Shown: in pieces, positions 17,963 to 26,167 of the stretch
How positions within the stretch are numbered: the stretch's first letter is position 1
Layout of the letters: each line of letters starts with the position of its first letter
Source: Cohnella fermenti
Lineage (GTDB): Bacteria; Bacillota; Bacilli; Paenibacillales; Paenibacillaceae
Direction: 5' to 3'
Length of the DNA stretch: 64,000 nucleotides
Assembly: GCF_004801405.1 (NCBI RefSeq)
Contig: NZ_SSOB01000050.1
Location: 1 to 64,000, forward strand
Notes under the pieces: generated by a model
The model's input: only the letters and a program-made list of their open reading frames with translations
The model's database searches: none
Told to the model about the DNA's origin: nothing
Position numbers and translations under genes: made by a program

Positions 17963-19129
17963 ATGAATTCGTTCGCGTTCCATAATCCTACGAAAATTAT
18001 TTTCGGAGAGGGGACCGTCAGCCGGCTTGGCAAGGAAGCTTCGGCTTACGGCAGCAAGGCGCTGCTTGTGTACGGCGGCGGAAGCATCAAGAGGACGGGG
18101 CTGCACGATAAAGTGCTGGCCCAGCTTCAGGAGCACGGGATCGAGGTGTTCGAGCTGCCGGGCATTGAGCCGAACCCGAGGCTGTCCACGGTGCGGAAGG
18201 GCATCGATATCTGCCGCGAGAACGACATCCCGTTCGTGCTGGCGGTCGGCGGAGGCAGCGTGCTCGACGCATCCAAGGCGATCGCGCTTGGCGTGCCGTA
18301 CGAGGGGAGCGTCTGGGACTTCTACGAGCATAAGGCGACGGCGAAGGCCGCGCTCCCGCTCGGGACGGTGCTGACGCTCAGCGCCACGGGCAGCGAGATG
18401 AACAGCGCGTCCGTCATTACGAACTGGGAAGAACGCCGCAAGCTGGGGTACCTTTCTCCGTTGGCTTTTCCAAGATTCTCGATTCTCGACCCGACCTTGA
18501 CCTATACGGTGCCGCGCGACCAGACGGCGTACGGGGCGGTCGACATGATGACGCACGTGTTCGAGCAATACTTCAATCATACGAAGGACACGCCGCTGCA
18601 GGAGCGATTGTGCGAATCGATTCTGAAGACGATTGTGGAAAATGCGCCCGTCGCTCAAGAGAATCCGAACGATTACGCGGCGAGGGCGAATCTGATGCTG
18701 TGCGGCACTTATGCGCTTAATGGCGGGATGATCAGCGTCGGGATGGATCAGGATTGGGCGAGCCACGACATCGAGCATGAGCTTAGCGCCGTCTACGACA
18801 TCGCGCACGGGGCAGGGCTGTCGATCGTCTACCCGAATTGGATGAAGTACGTGTACCGGGAGCGGCTCGACCGGTTCGCGCAATTCGCGGTTCGCGTGTG
18901 GGACATCGATCCGTCCGGCAAGACGGAGGAGGAGCTGGCGCTGGCGGGCATCCAGGCGACAAGGGATTTCTTCCGCTCCTTGGGAGCTCCGTCGACGCTG
19001 ACGGAGGTCGGGATCGGCGAGGATCGGATCGAGGAGATGGCGGCCAAGTCGGTAAGCTTCGGTCCGCTCGGCCACTTCAAGAAGCTCGGGCAGGAAGACG
19101 TGGCGGCGATCTATCGGCTCAGCCTGTAG
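17963..19129 (+). CDS. Iron-containing alcohol dehydrogenase (butanol dehydrogenase type)
   Basis: This is a 388-residue group III alcohol dehydrogenase similar to B. subtilis YugJ and clostridial BdhA, interconverting aldehydes and alcohols with NAD(P)H. The nucleotide-binding GGGSVLDASKAIA and the metal-binding regions (TATGSEMNSASV, DMMTHVFEQY, and the H-x(n)-H region HDIEHELSAVYDIAHGAG) are all present. The length is normal. GAGGGGAGAAGAGAGC precedes the ATG. The gene converges on a small membrane protein gene with Rex-type boxes, which fits a redox theme. Confidence 0.92.
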   Translation: MNSFAFHNPTKIIFGEGTVSRLGKEASAYGSKALLVYGGGSIKRTGLHDKVLAQLQEHGIEVFELPGIEPNPRLSTVRKGIDICRENDIPFVLAVGGGSVLDASKAIALGVPYEGSVWDFYEHKATAKAALPLGTVLTLSATGSEMNSASVITNWEERRKLGYLSPLAFPRFSILDPTLTYTVPRDQTAYGAVDMMTHVFEQYFNHTKDTPLQERLCESILKTIVENAPVAQENPNDYAARANLMLCGTYALNGGMISVGMDQDWASHDIEHELSAVYDIAHGAGLSIVYPNWMKYVYRERLDRFAQFAVRVWDIDPSGKTEEELALAGIQATRDFFRSLGAPSTLTEVGIGEDRIEEMAAKSVSFGPLGHFKKLGQEDVAAIYRLSL

Positions 19130-19145
19130 TAGAGAGAACGGCCCG

Positions 19146-19421
19146 TCAGAAAAAGCTGCGAATAAGAGGAGTCAGGAGGAGCAGCGCGGCAAGCTTCTCC
19201 TGGCACAGCCATCTGCCGGGACGGTGCAGGTACAGGACAACGGACAGCGCCGTGCAGGCGGTGAACGTGGCGATGTAGCCAACGAGAACGAGGGGAGACA
19301 GGGCGCGGCCGTCCCCGGAGCTGATCCAGTCGAGCAGAACCCACAGCGCGAGGAACAGATAGCCGGCCAGAAGCAACTGTCCGCGCGTGCGGAGCGTCTT
19401 GGGAAGCAGCTTGATTCTCAT
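19146..19421 (-). CDS. Small membrane protein, probably Rex-regulated
   Basis: This is a 91-residue protein with three hydrophobic segments and a basic N-terminus (MRIKLLPKTLRTRG). It is not recognised as a known family. The ATG at 19421 is preceded by a GGTGA-like site. The frame is open up to an ATG at 19472, but that codon overlaps the -10 of the promoter and cannot be used. The promoter is TTGCCA/TATGAT with Rex-like palindromes both upstream and downstream of it, so expression should rise when the NADH/NAD ratio is high, as under oxygen limitation. Confidence 0.6.
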   Translation of the reverse strand: MRIKLLPKTLRTRGQLLLAGYLFLALWVLLDWISSGDGRALSPLVLVGYIATFTACTALSVVLYLHRPGRWLCQEKLAALLLLTPLIRSFF

Positions 19422-19434
19422 CGTCGTCACCGTC

Positions 19435-19452
19435 TTGTGACAAAATTCACAA
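19435..19452. promoter_or_regulatory. Rex-box-like operator 1
   Basis: TTGTGACAAAATTCACAA differs at one base from TTGTGAA-N4-TTCACAA, the Rex operator. It lies just downstream of the predicted start of the minus-strand transcript, a repressing position. It also fits the FNR/CRP pattern TGTGA-N6-TCACA, which cannot be excluded. Confidence 0.65.
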
Positions 19453-19467
19453 AAAGTTTGTGTATTC

Positions 19468-19497
19468 ATCATACCCGATTCGACACGGGCTTGGCAA
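19468..19497 (-). promoter_or_regulatory. Promoter of the small membrane protein gene
   Basis: Read on the minus strand, TTGCCA (19497-19492) and TATGAT (19473-19468) are separated by 18 bp. The transcript would start near 19461. Confidence 0.6.
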
Positions 19498-19504
19498 TAG
19501 AGTT

Positions 19505-19522
19505 ATGTGATTAAATTCACAT
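19505..19522. promoter_or_regulatory. Rex/FNR-like operator 2
   Basis: ATGTGATTAAATTCACAT is a palindrome with TGTGA-N6-TCACA. Its centre is exactly 70 bp from that of operator 1. It lies just upstream of the -35 of the minus-strand promoter. Confidence 0.55.
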
Positions 19523-19590
19523 TTATAGGAGGGGGGAGGCGGCCGGCGCGATAATCCGACAAACTTTGTGGAGCTTATGCCGAATTGCGG

Positions 19591-19596
19591 TATAAT
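19591..19596 (+). promoter_or_regulatory. -10 element of the giant helicase gene
   Basis: A perfect TATAAT sits 40 nt before the ATG at 19636. The -35 is weak (TTGTGG at 19566-19571, 19-bp spacer). Confidence 0.55.
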
Positions 19597-19635
19597 GTCT
19601 GCATAATGGATAACGCGACAGAGGCGGTGGAAGAG

Positions 19636-22600
19636 ATGGAGAACGCAAGCCCGCAGACGGTTGCGTGCGAATGGCGGCGATACGGGATCGTCAATTATGC
19701 TATGCAGCAAAATTTTGTCCCGATTGTCGAGAGCCTTGAGCTGCGGAACGGGACGGAACTCGACTTGCGCGAGGTAACGGTGCGGATCGAGGCGGAGCCG
19801 GAATTCGCGCCCGTCTGGACGAAGCGGCTGGATGCGGTGCCGGCCGGGGCGACGCTGGAGCTGGGGCCGATACCGCTGCAGCTAAGCGGCGTGTTCCTGG
19901 CCGAGCTGACGGAGCGGCTGACCGGCAAGCTGATGCTGCGGGTGATGCAGGGAGAACGGACGCTGTGGGAGGAAGCTTCCCCGCTTACGCTGCTCGCGTA
20001 CGATCAGTGGGGCGGGCTCGCGGCGATGCCCGAGATGGTCGCGGCCTTCGCGATGCCGAACCACCCGGAGATTGTCCGCGTGCTCGCGGAAGCCGCGCCG
20101 CTGCTCGGGAAGTGGACGGGCAACCCGTCCTTCGACGCGTACCAGAGCCGCAACCCGAATCGCGTCCGGCAGCAGGCCGCGGCGGTATTCGCCGCGATTC
20201 AGGCCCGCCAGGTGACGTATTGCGTCGCGCCGGCCAGCTTCGAGGAGGTCGGTCAGCGGGTGCGTCTGCCCGACGCGGTGTTCGGAACCGGCATGGGCAA
20301 CTGCCTGGACCTGTCGCTGCTCTACGCGGCATGTCTGGAAGCGATCGGGCTTCATCCTCTTGTTGTTTTTACGAAGGGACATGCCTTCCCGGGGGTGTGG
20401 CTGATCGAAGAGACGTTCTCGGAGAGCGTGCAGGACGACGTTAGTCTGCTCAGCAAGCGATTGGCGTCCGGCGTTCACGAGATCAGCGTGGTCGAGGCGA
20501 CGCTGCTGTGCGCGGGGCACCGCGACACCTATCAGGAGGCGGAGCAAGCGGCGCTCGCCCGCCTGGAGAAGCCGGACGAGTTCGACGGCTTCATCGATCT
20601 GCGCCGCGCGCGAGCCAGCTCGATCCGGCCGCTTCCGATCCGGATCGCGACTCCCGGCGGCTGGGAGATCGTGCGGGAGAGCAATCCGGCCTCCGCGAGC
20701 GGCGAGGCTCCAGAAGAGATCGCGATCCGCGCCCGGCCCACCGAAGTATCCTCCATCGTCGTCACCAAGCAGAAGCAATGGGAGAGGAAACTTCTCGACC
20801 TTACTCTTCGGAACAGTCTGCTGAATTTTCGCCTGACCAAGTCGGCTCTTCCTCTCCTCACCTCCCGGCTCGGCGAATTGGAAGACTCGCTGGCGGAAGG
20901 CGAGGAATTCCAGTTGCTGGGCAAGCCCGACGACTGGGAGCATACGGTTCGCAGTGCGGAGCTGTTCCGGAGCGTGAGCACGGACCATCCGCTGACGGTG
21001 CTGCTTCAGCAGGAATTCCGCAGCCGCAGGCTGAGGGCGGATGCAAGCGACCGCGACCTCTCCGTCAAGGCGATCCATCTCTATCGGACGGCAAGGGCGT
21101 CGCTGGAGGAGAACGGGGCGAATACGCTGTACCTTGCCTTCGGCCTGCTGAAGTGGTACGAGTCGAACGTCAGCGAGCTGCCCCGTTATGCGCCGGTCGT
21201 GCTCGTTCCGGTCGAGCTCGTGCGCAAGTCGTCGCGGGCCGGATTCGTTCTGCGCATGAGAGACGAGGAGCCGCAGATCAACATTACGTTGCTCGAGATG
21301 CTGAGGCAGGACTTCGGCCTCCAGATCGGCGGTCTCGATCCGCTGCCGCGGGACGAGCGGGGCATCGACCTGCAGGGTGTCTTCGCGACGGTCCGGCACG
21401 CAGTTATGAACCTGTCCCGTTGGGATGTGGTGGAATCGGCCATTCTTGGCCTCTTCTCCTTCAGCCGCTTCGTGATGTGGAACGATATCCGCAGCCGCTC
21501 GGAAGACCTGGCGAAGAACAAGGTCGTCGCGAGCCTGATGGCCGGGCGGATGGAATGGGAACAGCCGGACACGTTCCCCGACCCGGCGCGCCTCGACGCC
21601 GAGTACGCCCCCGACCGGCTGCTGCTGCCGATCAGCGCGGACTCCTCGCAGATGACGGCGGTCGGAGCGGCGCTCGGCGGGAACAGCTTCGTTCTGCACG
21701 GGCCGCCGGGAACGGGCAAGTCGCAGACGATCACGAACCTGATCGCCTCGGCGCTCGGCGGCGGCAAGACCGTTCTGTTCGTGGCCGAGAAGATGGCCGC
21801 GCTCAGCGTCGTGCAGAGCCGCCTGGAGCAGATCGGCCTCGGCCCGTTCTGCCTGGAGCTGCACTCGAACAAGAGCACGAAGAAGGCGGTGCTCGATCAG
21901 CTTCAGCGGACGCTCGATCTTGCGCGGACGGCTTCGCCGGAGGAATGGAAGCGCCAGGCGGACCGGGTGGCGGCTTCCCGCCAGGAGCTGAACGGTTATG
22001 TGGAGGCGCTCCATCGCAAGCACGGCTTCGGCGCCTCGCTGTATGAAGCCGTTGTGCGGTATGAGCGGGCGAAGACGGCGCCGGCCTGCGTCCGCTTCGA
22101 GGAGGGCGTCGCGGAGGCGATGACGCCGGAGCGGCTCGCCGGTTGGGCGGACCGGGCGCGCGAGCTCGCCGTCGCCGGCGAAGCGGCCGGACATCCGCAC
22201 GGGAACGCATGGGCGGACACGGCCGCTTCCGATTATTCGCCGTCGTTGCGGGGGCTGGCCGAGACGGCGATCGGGGCGTATCGGCAGCGGCTGGAGGAGC
22301 TCCGCCGGGCGTACGGGAAGCTGGCGGCCGGCTTGGGCGAGGCCGCCGATGGAATGAGCCGCGGGACGATCGACCGGCTGCGGGAAGCGAGCGAGCTGCT
22401 CGCCGTCCTGCCGGCCCCATTCCCCGCGGCCTTGCTGAGCCGCTTCGGGGAGTGGGAAGCGGCCTGCGAGCGGGTCGAGACGGCGGCCGGGCACGGCAAG
22501 CGGCGCGATGCCGCCCGCTCGGCCGTGCGCGGCAAGCTGTCGGAGGAGGCGCTGAAGCTGGACGCCGCGTCCATGCTTGCCGAGTGGCGGCAGGCGGAGA

Positions 22601-25600
22601 CGATGTGGTTCCTGCCCAAGCTCCTGAAGCAGAACCGGATTTACAAGTCGCTTCGCACGCTTGCCGTCCCGGGCGGCTCGTTCCCGAAGGCGGAGACGCC
22701 CGAGCTGTTGGCGCGCCTGCGGGATTACCGGGAGGAGCAGGCGGCCATCGTTCGCGCCGAGCCGGAGGCCGCTCCGCTGCTTGGAGCGATGTGGAAGGGC
22801 GGCGAAGCGGATTGGGACGCGGCGCTTGCGGCGAAAGAGTGGGCGGGGCAGTTGCGGGAGGCGCTGCTTCGCCTGCTGAAGGACGGCGCGCTCGCCGTCC
22901 GGGCGAGCGCCGGCCTCGCGGAAGCGCTGGCGGCCGGCCGCGAGGCGTTCGCGCAGCGGGAAGGCCGCGCGGCGTCCGAGTATGCGGCGGCGGCCCGGCA
23001 GTTCGCCGAGCAGGAAGCGGCACTGAGCGGGCTGCTCGGGGTCGACTTCGCGCAGGCCGACGAGGCGCGGGCGAAGGAACTGCACGAGGCTCGGGGCGAG
23101 CGGCGCGGGAAGGAGCCGGATGGGGCGCGGGACGAGGCGAGCTGGTGGGATCATCGCGACCGGCAGGCGGAGCGATGGCTGGCTGCGCTCGGCACGCTGC
23201 GCGAATGGCGAAGCTGGCGGCAGGTGCGCGGCCGCGCGATCGAAGCGGGGCTGAGCTCGCTGGTGCTCGCCTACGAGAGCGGGCAGCTCGCGCATGCGGA
23301 AGTGACGCCGGCCTTCGAGCGGGCATGGTGGAAGGCCGCGATCGACGCCGTCCTGGCGGCGGACGCGCCGCTCTCCTCCTTCTCCGGCCCGCTGTTCGAG
23401 GAGAAGATCAAGAGCTTCCGCGAGCTGTCGGAGCGGTTCGAGAAGCTGACCCGGCAGGAGATCGCGGCGCGGCTGTCGGCGAACGTTCCGTCGCTTCAGA
23501 GCCAGGCGTCGGCCAGCTCGGAGGCGGGAATTCTGCTCCGGGCAATCCGCAGCGGCGGAAGGGGCATGTCCTTGCGCAAGCTGTTCGAGCAGATTCCGAA
23601 TCTGCTGAACCGGCTCTGCCCTTGCATCCTGATGAGCCCGATGTCCGTTGCGCAGTACCTGGACCCGAAGTATGCGCCGTTCGACCTTGTCGTGTTCGAC
23701 GAGGCGTCGCAGTTGCCGACGAGCGCAGCGGTCGGCGCGATGGCCCGCGGCCGCAACGTCATCGTCGTCGGCGATCCGAAGCAGTTGCCGCCGACGAGCT
23801 TCTTCGAGAACGCGGCTGTCGGCGACGACGGTACGGACGATGCGGCCGTGCCGGAGGACCTCGAGAGCATCCTCGAGGATTGCCTCGCACTCGGCATGCC
23901 GCAGGAGCACCTGCTCTGGCATTACCGGAGCCGGCACGAGAGCCTGATCGCCTTCAGCAATCGCCACTTCTATGAGAACAAGCTGCTGACGTTCCCTTCT
24001 CCATACGAGAGAAGGTCAAGCGTTCGCTGGCATCCGGTCGACGGCTTCTACGACCGCGGCAAGACGAAGCAGAATTTGGCGGAAGCGGAGCGCGTCGTGG
24101 AAGAGATCGCACGCCGGCTGCGCGATCCGGAGCTCTCCCGGCTCAGCGTCGGCGTCGTCACGTTCAACTCGATCCAGCAGACGCTGATCGAGGACCTGCT
24201 CGACGAGGCGTTCCGCAAGAACGGCGAGCTTGAGCGGCTTGCCGCCGAGCTTCCCGAGCCGATCTTCGTCAAGAACCTGGAGAACGTGCAGGGGGACGAA
24301 CGCGACGTCATTCTGTTCTCGATCGGGTACGGACCGGACGCGGCAGGCAAGGTCGTCCTGAACTTCGGCCCGTTGAACCGTGAAGGCGGCTGGCGGCGGC
24401 TTAATGTTGCCGTGTCGCGGGCGCGGCATGAGATGCACGTCTTCTCCTCGCTGAAGGCCGAACACCTGGACGTCTCGCGGACGAGGGCGACCGGCGTGAG
24501 CATGCTGCGAGCTTTCCTCGAATACGCGGAGAAGGGAGCGTCCGCACTCGGACTGGAAGGCAAGCGGACCTCGCGGGAAGCGGCGGGGCTGGAGGCGGCG
24601 ATCGCCGAAGCGCTGCGGGCGGAAGGGATTGCGGTCGATACGAACGTAGGGACGTCGGAGTACCGGATGGACCTCGCGATTGTGCACCCGAGCCGCTCGG
24701 ATGCGTACGAGCTTGCGATTCTGTGCGACGGCGACAACTACAAGACCGGCAAGACGGCCCGCGACCGGGAATCGCTGCGCGAAGGCGTGCTGCGCGGCCT
24801 TGGCTGGAACGTGCACCGGGTATGGACGCTCGATTGGCTCGACAATCCGGAGCGGGAGACGAAGCGAATCCTAGCAGCGCTGGAACGAGCGCGGCGTGCG
24901 AACGGTCGTCCCGAACCCTCGCCTAACGATTCAACCGTCTCAGCCGCATCAACCGCCTCTTTAGTCTCCCCCGCCGCCATGGCCGCTGGCTCTTATAACG
25001 CGAACGGGACTGCTGGAAGCTCGCTATCCGCTGCGCAACCGACCGAGCTGCGGTTGGCACCGCAAGCTGTCGAGCAGCCCGGTGAGCAACTGGCGGAGCA
25101 GTCCGCCGAGCAATCTGCTCGGCAATCCGCCCAGCAATCCGCCGAGCAACTGGCCGAGCAGCGGCCGGCTCCGCAAGCCCCGAGCATGGCCATAACGGCG
25201 AGGTCTGCCTATCGCCCCGCCGAGCTGCCGCAGACAGGCTTGCCTGCGGAGGAATTGCACCTTCCGGAGCGGACGGCTCTGCTGTCGGGCCAGATCATGA
25301 CCGTCGCCCGGGAGGAGGGACCGATCAGCCGCCCGGCGCTCATCCGCAGGGTGCTGGCCGCTTGGGGAATCGGCCGGTCGGGGGCGCGCATCGAGCGTCG
25401 CTTCGACGAACTGCTTGAATATGCGCCTTTGCCCCGGACAAAGTGGGACGATGTCGACTTCTATTGGCCTCCGGAAGCGGACCCGACGCTGTACGGCACC
25501 TATCGGGTGCCCGAGGGCGACGGGGAGCGGCGGAATGCCGAAGACCTGCCGCCCGAAGAGATCGCGAACGCGGTGAAGGAAGTGCTGTTCCACCAGATCA

Positions 25601-25761
25601 GCTTGCCTGCGGACGATCTCGTGCGGGAGACGGTCAAGCTGCTTGGCTATTCGCGAACCGGAGCGGCGCTCGACCGGGCCGTGCGCAACGGCATCCGGGC
25701 CGCAGTCGGCCAAGGAAACGTCGAACTGCACGGAGAACGGGCAGTTTATAAGATCGGCTAA
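19636..25761 (+). CDS. DUF4011/SF1 helicase/Vsr-like nuclease/DUF3320 protein (Hhe-like)
   Basis: This is a 2041-residue protein. Its domains in order are: a beta-sandwich (about 1-110); a transglutaminase-like domain with GNCLDLSLLYA (Cys about 223) and GHAFPGVWL; DUF4011 with LLDLTLRNSLLNFR near 380; and an SF1 helicase with Walker A GPPGTGKS near 689, a long coiled insertion, DEAS near 1354, GDPKQLPP, WHYRSRHESL and NVAVSRAR. Next is a Vsr/EDD-like nuclease (about 1655-1735: LAILCDGDNYKTGKTARDR, LGWNVHRVWTLDW), a Gln/Glu/Ser-rich linker, and DUF3320. This architecture matches, from memory, the single-gene anti-phage system Hhe. ATG 19636 fits GGCGGTGG and the -10 at 19591; the ATG at 19606 would be nearly leaderless. 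Confidence 0.88.
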   Translation: MENASPQTVACEWRRYGIVNYAMQQNFVPIVESLELRNGTELDLREVTVRIEAEPEFAPVWTKRLDAVPAGATLELGPIPLQLSGVFLAELTERLTGKLMLRVMQGERTLWEEASPLTLLAYDQWGGLAAMPEMVAAFAMPNHPEIVRVLAEAAPLLGKWTGNPSFDAYQSRNPNRVRQQAAAVFAAIQARQVTYCVAPASFEEVGQRVRLPDAVFGTGMGNCLDLSLLYAACLEAIGLHPLVVFTKGHAFPGVWLIEETFSESVQDDVSLLSKRLASGVHEISVVEATLLCAGHRDTYQEAEQAALARLEKPDEFDGFIDLRRARASSIRPLPIRIATPGGWEIVRESNPASASGEAPEEIAIRARPTEVSSIVVTKQKQWERKLLDLTLRNSLLNFRLTKSALPLLTSRLGELEDSLAEGEEFQLLGKPDDWEHTVRSAELFRSVSTDHPLTVLLQQEFRSRRLRADASDRDLSVKAIHLYRTARASLEENGANTLYLAFGLLKWYESNVSELPRYAPVVLVPVELVRKSSRAGFVLRMRDEEPQINITLLEMLRQDFGLQIGGLDPLPRDERGIDLQGVFATVRHAVMNLSRWDVVESAILGLFSFSRFVMWNDIRSRSEDLAKNKVVASLMAGRMEWEQPDTFPDPARLDAEYAPDRLLLPISADSSQMTAVGAALGGNSFVLHGPPGTGKSQTITNLIASALGGGKTVLFVAEKMAALSVVQSRLEQIGLGPFCLELHSNKSTKKAVLDQLQRTLDLARTASPEEWKRQADRVAASRQELNGYVEALHRKHGFGASLYEAVVRYERAKTAPACVRFEEGVAEAMTPERLAGWADRARELAVAGEAAGHPHGNAWADTAASDYSPSLRGLAETAIGAYRQRLEELRRAYGKLAAGLGEAADGMSRGTIDRLREASELLAVLPAPFPAALLSRFGEWEAACERVETAAGHGKRRDAARSAVRGKLSEEALKLDAASMLAEWRQAETMWFLPKLLKQNRIYKSLRTLAVPGGSFPKAETPELLARLRDYREEQAAIVRAEPEAAPLLGAMWKGGEADWDAALAAKEWAGQLREALLRLLKDGALAVRASAGLAEALAAGREAFAQREGRAASEYAAAARQFAEQEAALSGLLGVDFAQADEARAKELHEARGERRGKEPDGARDEASWWDHRDRQAERWLAALGTLREWRSWRQVRGRAIEAGLSSLVLAYESGQLAHAEVTPAFERAWWKAAIDAVLAADAPLSSFSGPLFEEKIKSFRELSERFEKLTRQEIAARLSANVPSLQSQASASSEAGILLRAIRSGGRGMSLRKLFEQIPNLLNRLCPCILMSPMSVAQYLDPKYAPFDLVVFDEASQLPTSAAVGAMARGRNVIVVGDPKQLPPTSFFENAAVGDDGTDDAAVPEDLESILEDCLALGMPQEHLLWHYRSRHESLIAFSNRHFYENKLLTFPSPYERRSSVRWHPVDGFYDRGKTKQNLAEAERVVEEIARRLRDPELSRLSVGVVTFNSIQQTLIEDLLDEAFRKNGELERLAAELPEPIFVKNLENVQGDERDVILFSIGYGPDAAGKVVLNFGPLNREGGWRRLNVAVSRARHEMHVFSSLKAEHLDVSRTRATGVSMLRAFLEYAEKGASALGLEGKRTSREAAGLEAAIAEALRAEGIAVDTNVGTSEYRMDLAIVHPSRSDAYELAILCDGDNYKTGKTARDRESLREGVLRGLGWNVHRVWTLDWLDNPERETKRILAALERARRANGRPEPSPNDSTVSAASTASLVSPAAMAAGSYNANGTAGSSLSAAQPTELRLAPQAVEQPGEQLAEQSAEQSARQSAQQSAEQLAEQRPAPQAPSMAITARSAYRPAELPQTGLPAEELHLPERTALLSGQIMTVAREEGPISRPALIRRVLAAWGIGRSGARIERRFDELLEYAPLPRTKWDDVDFYWPPEADPTLYGTYRVPEGDGERRNAEDLPPEEIANAVKEVLFHQISLPADDLVRETVKLLGYSRTGAALDRAVRNGIRAAVGQGNVELHGERAVYKIG

Positions 25762-25781
25762 GCCGCAGGCACTACGCAGAA

Positions 25782-25835
25782 ACGTCCCGACCAACCCAGC
25801 CTAATGAGAAGGCTGCGGAAGGTCGGGACGTTTTT
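25782..25835 (+). terminator. Terminator after the giant helicase gene
   Basis: ACGTCCCGACC pairs perfectly with GGTCGGGACGT. A smaller inner stem (CAGCC/GGCTG) sits in the loop, and TTTTT follows. Confidence 0.88.
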
Positions 25836-25881
25836 GGCTTGGCATAGCTTAGAAGTCTAATACCGCCAGATGCCAGGAATT

Positions 25882-26056
25882 TATGTGAAATTTCACATTC
25901 GTGCAGTGCGATAATGGTTGATCTGGGCGATTATATGTGAAAAATAGCATACATAGAGGAATTCCGGGGCCGAGGTGCTGGATATATGCTAAAAATCACA
26001 TAAAACGCCGCTATTCCCGCTCATTCAAGCCGATGAATGTGAAAAACCACATAAAA
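25882..26056. repeat. Phased dyad array, copy D (4 units)
   Basis: Units start at 25882 (TATGTGAAATTTCACATT), 25934 (TATGTGAAAAATAGCATA), 25985 (TATGCTAAAAATCACATA) and 26036 (AATGTGAAAAACCACATA), giving spacings of 52, 51 and 51 bp, the same as copy B. The first unit here is a perfect palindrome TGTGAAATTTCACA. It lies between two converging genes. Confidence 0.88.
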
Positions 26057-26167
26057 TCGCAAAATCTGGCGGCTCTGAGGGCGAATCTCACATCGAGCGA
26101 AGCCCGCTTGCGGCATCCAAGCCGCCCACAAGACGCAATCCCGCCCGCACGCCACCCCGCCCACAGC

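Noticed and set aside
19882-23967. 1361-codon open frame on the minus strand inside the helicase gene
   Set aside because: Arg/Gln-rich composition with no domains; a shadow of the high-GC plus-strand gene.
158-26060. CRISPR array
   Set aside because: Phased 18-bp units with 33-bp gaps look array-like, but the units diverge, some gap sequences are conserved between loci (not unique spacers), only 3-4 units exist per locus, and there are no cas genes.
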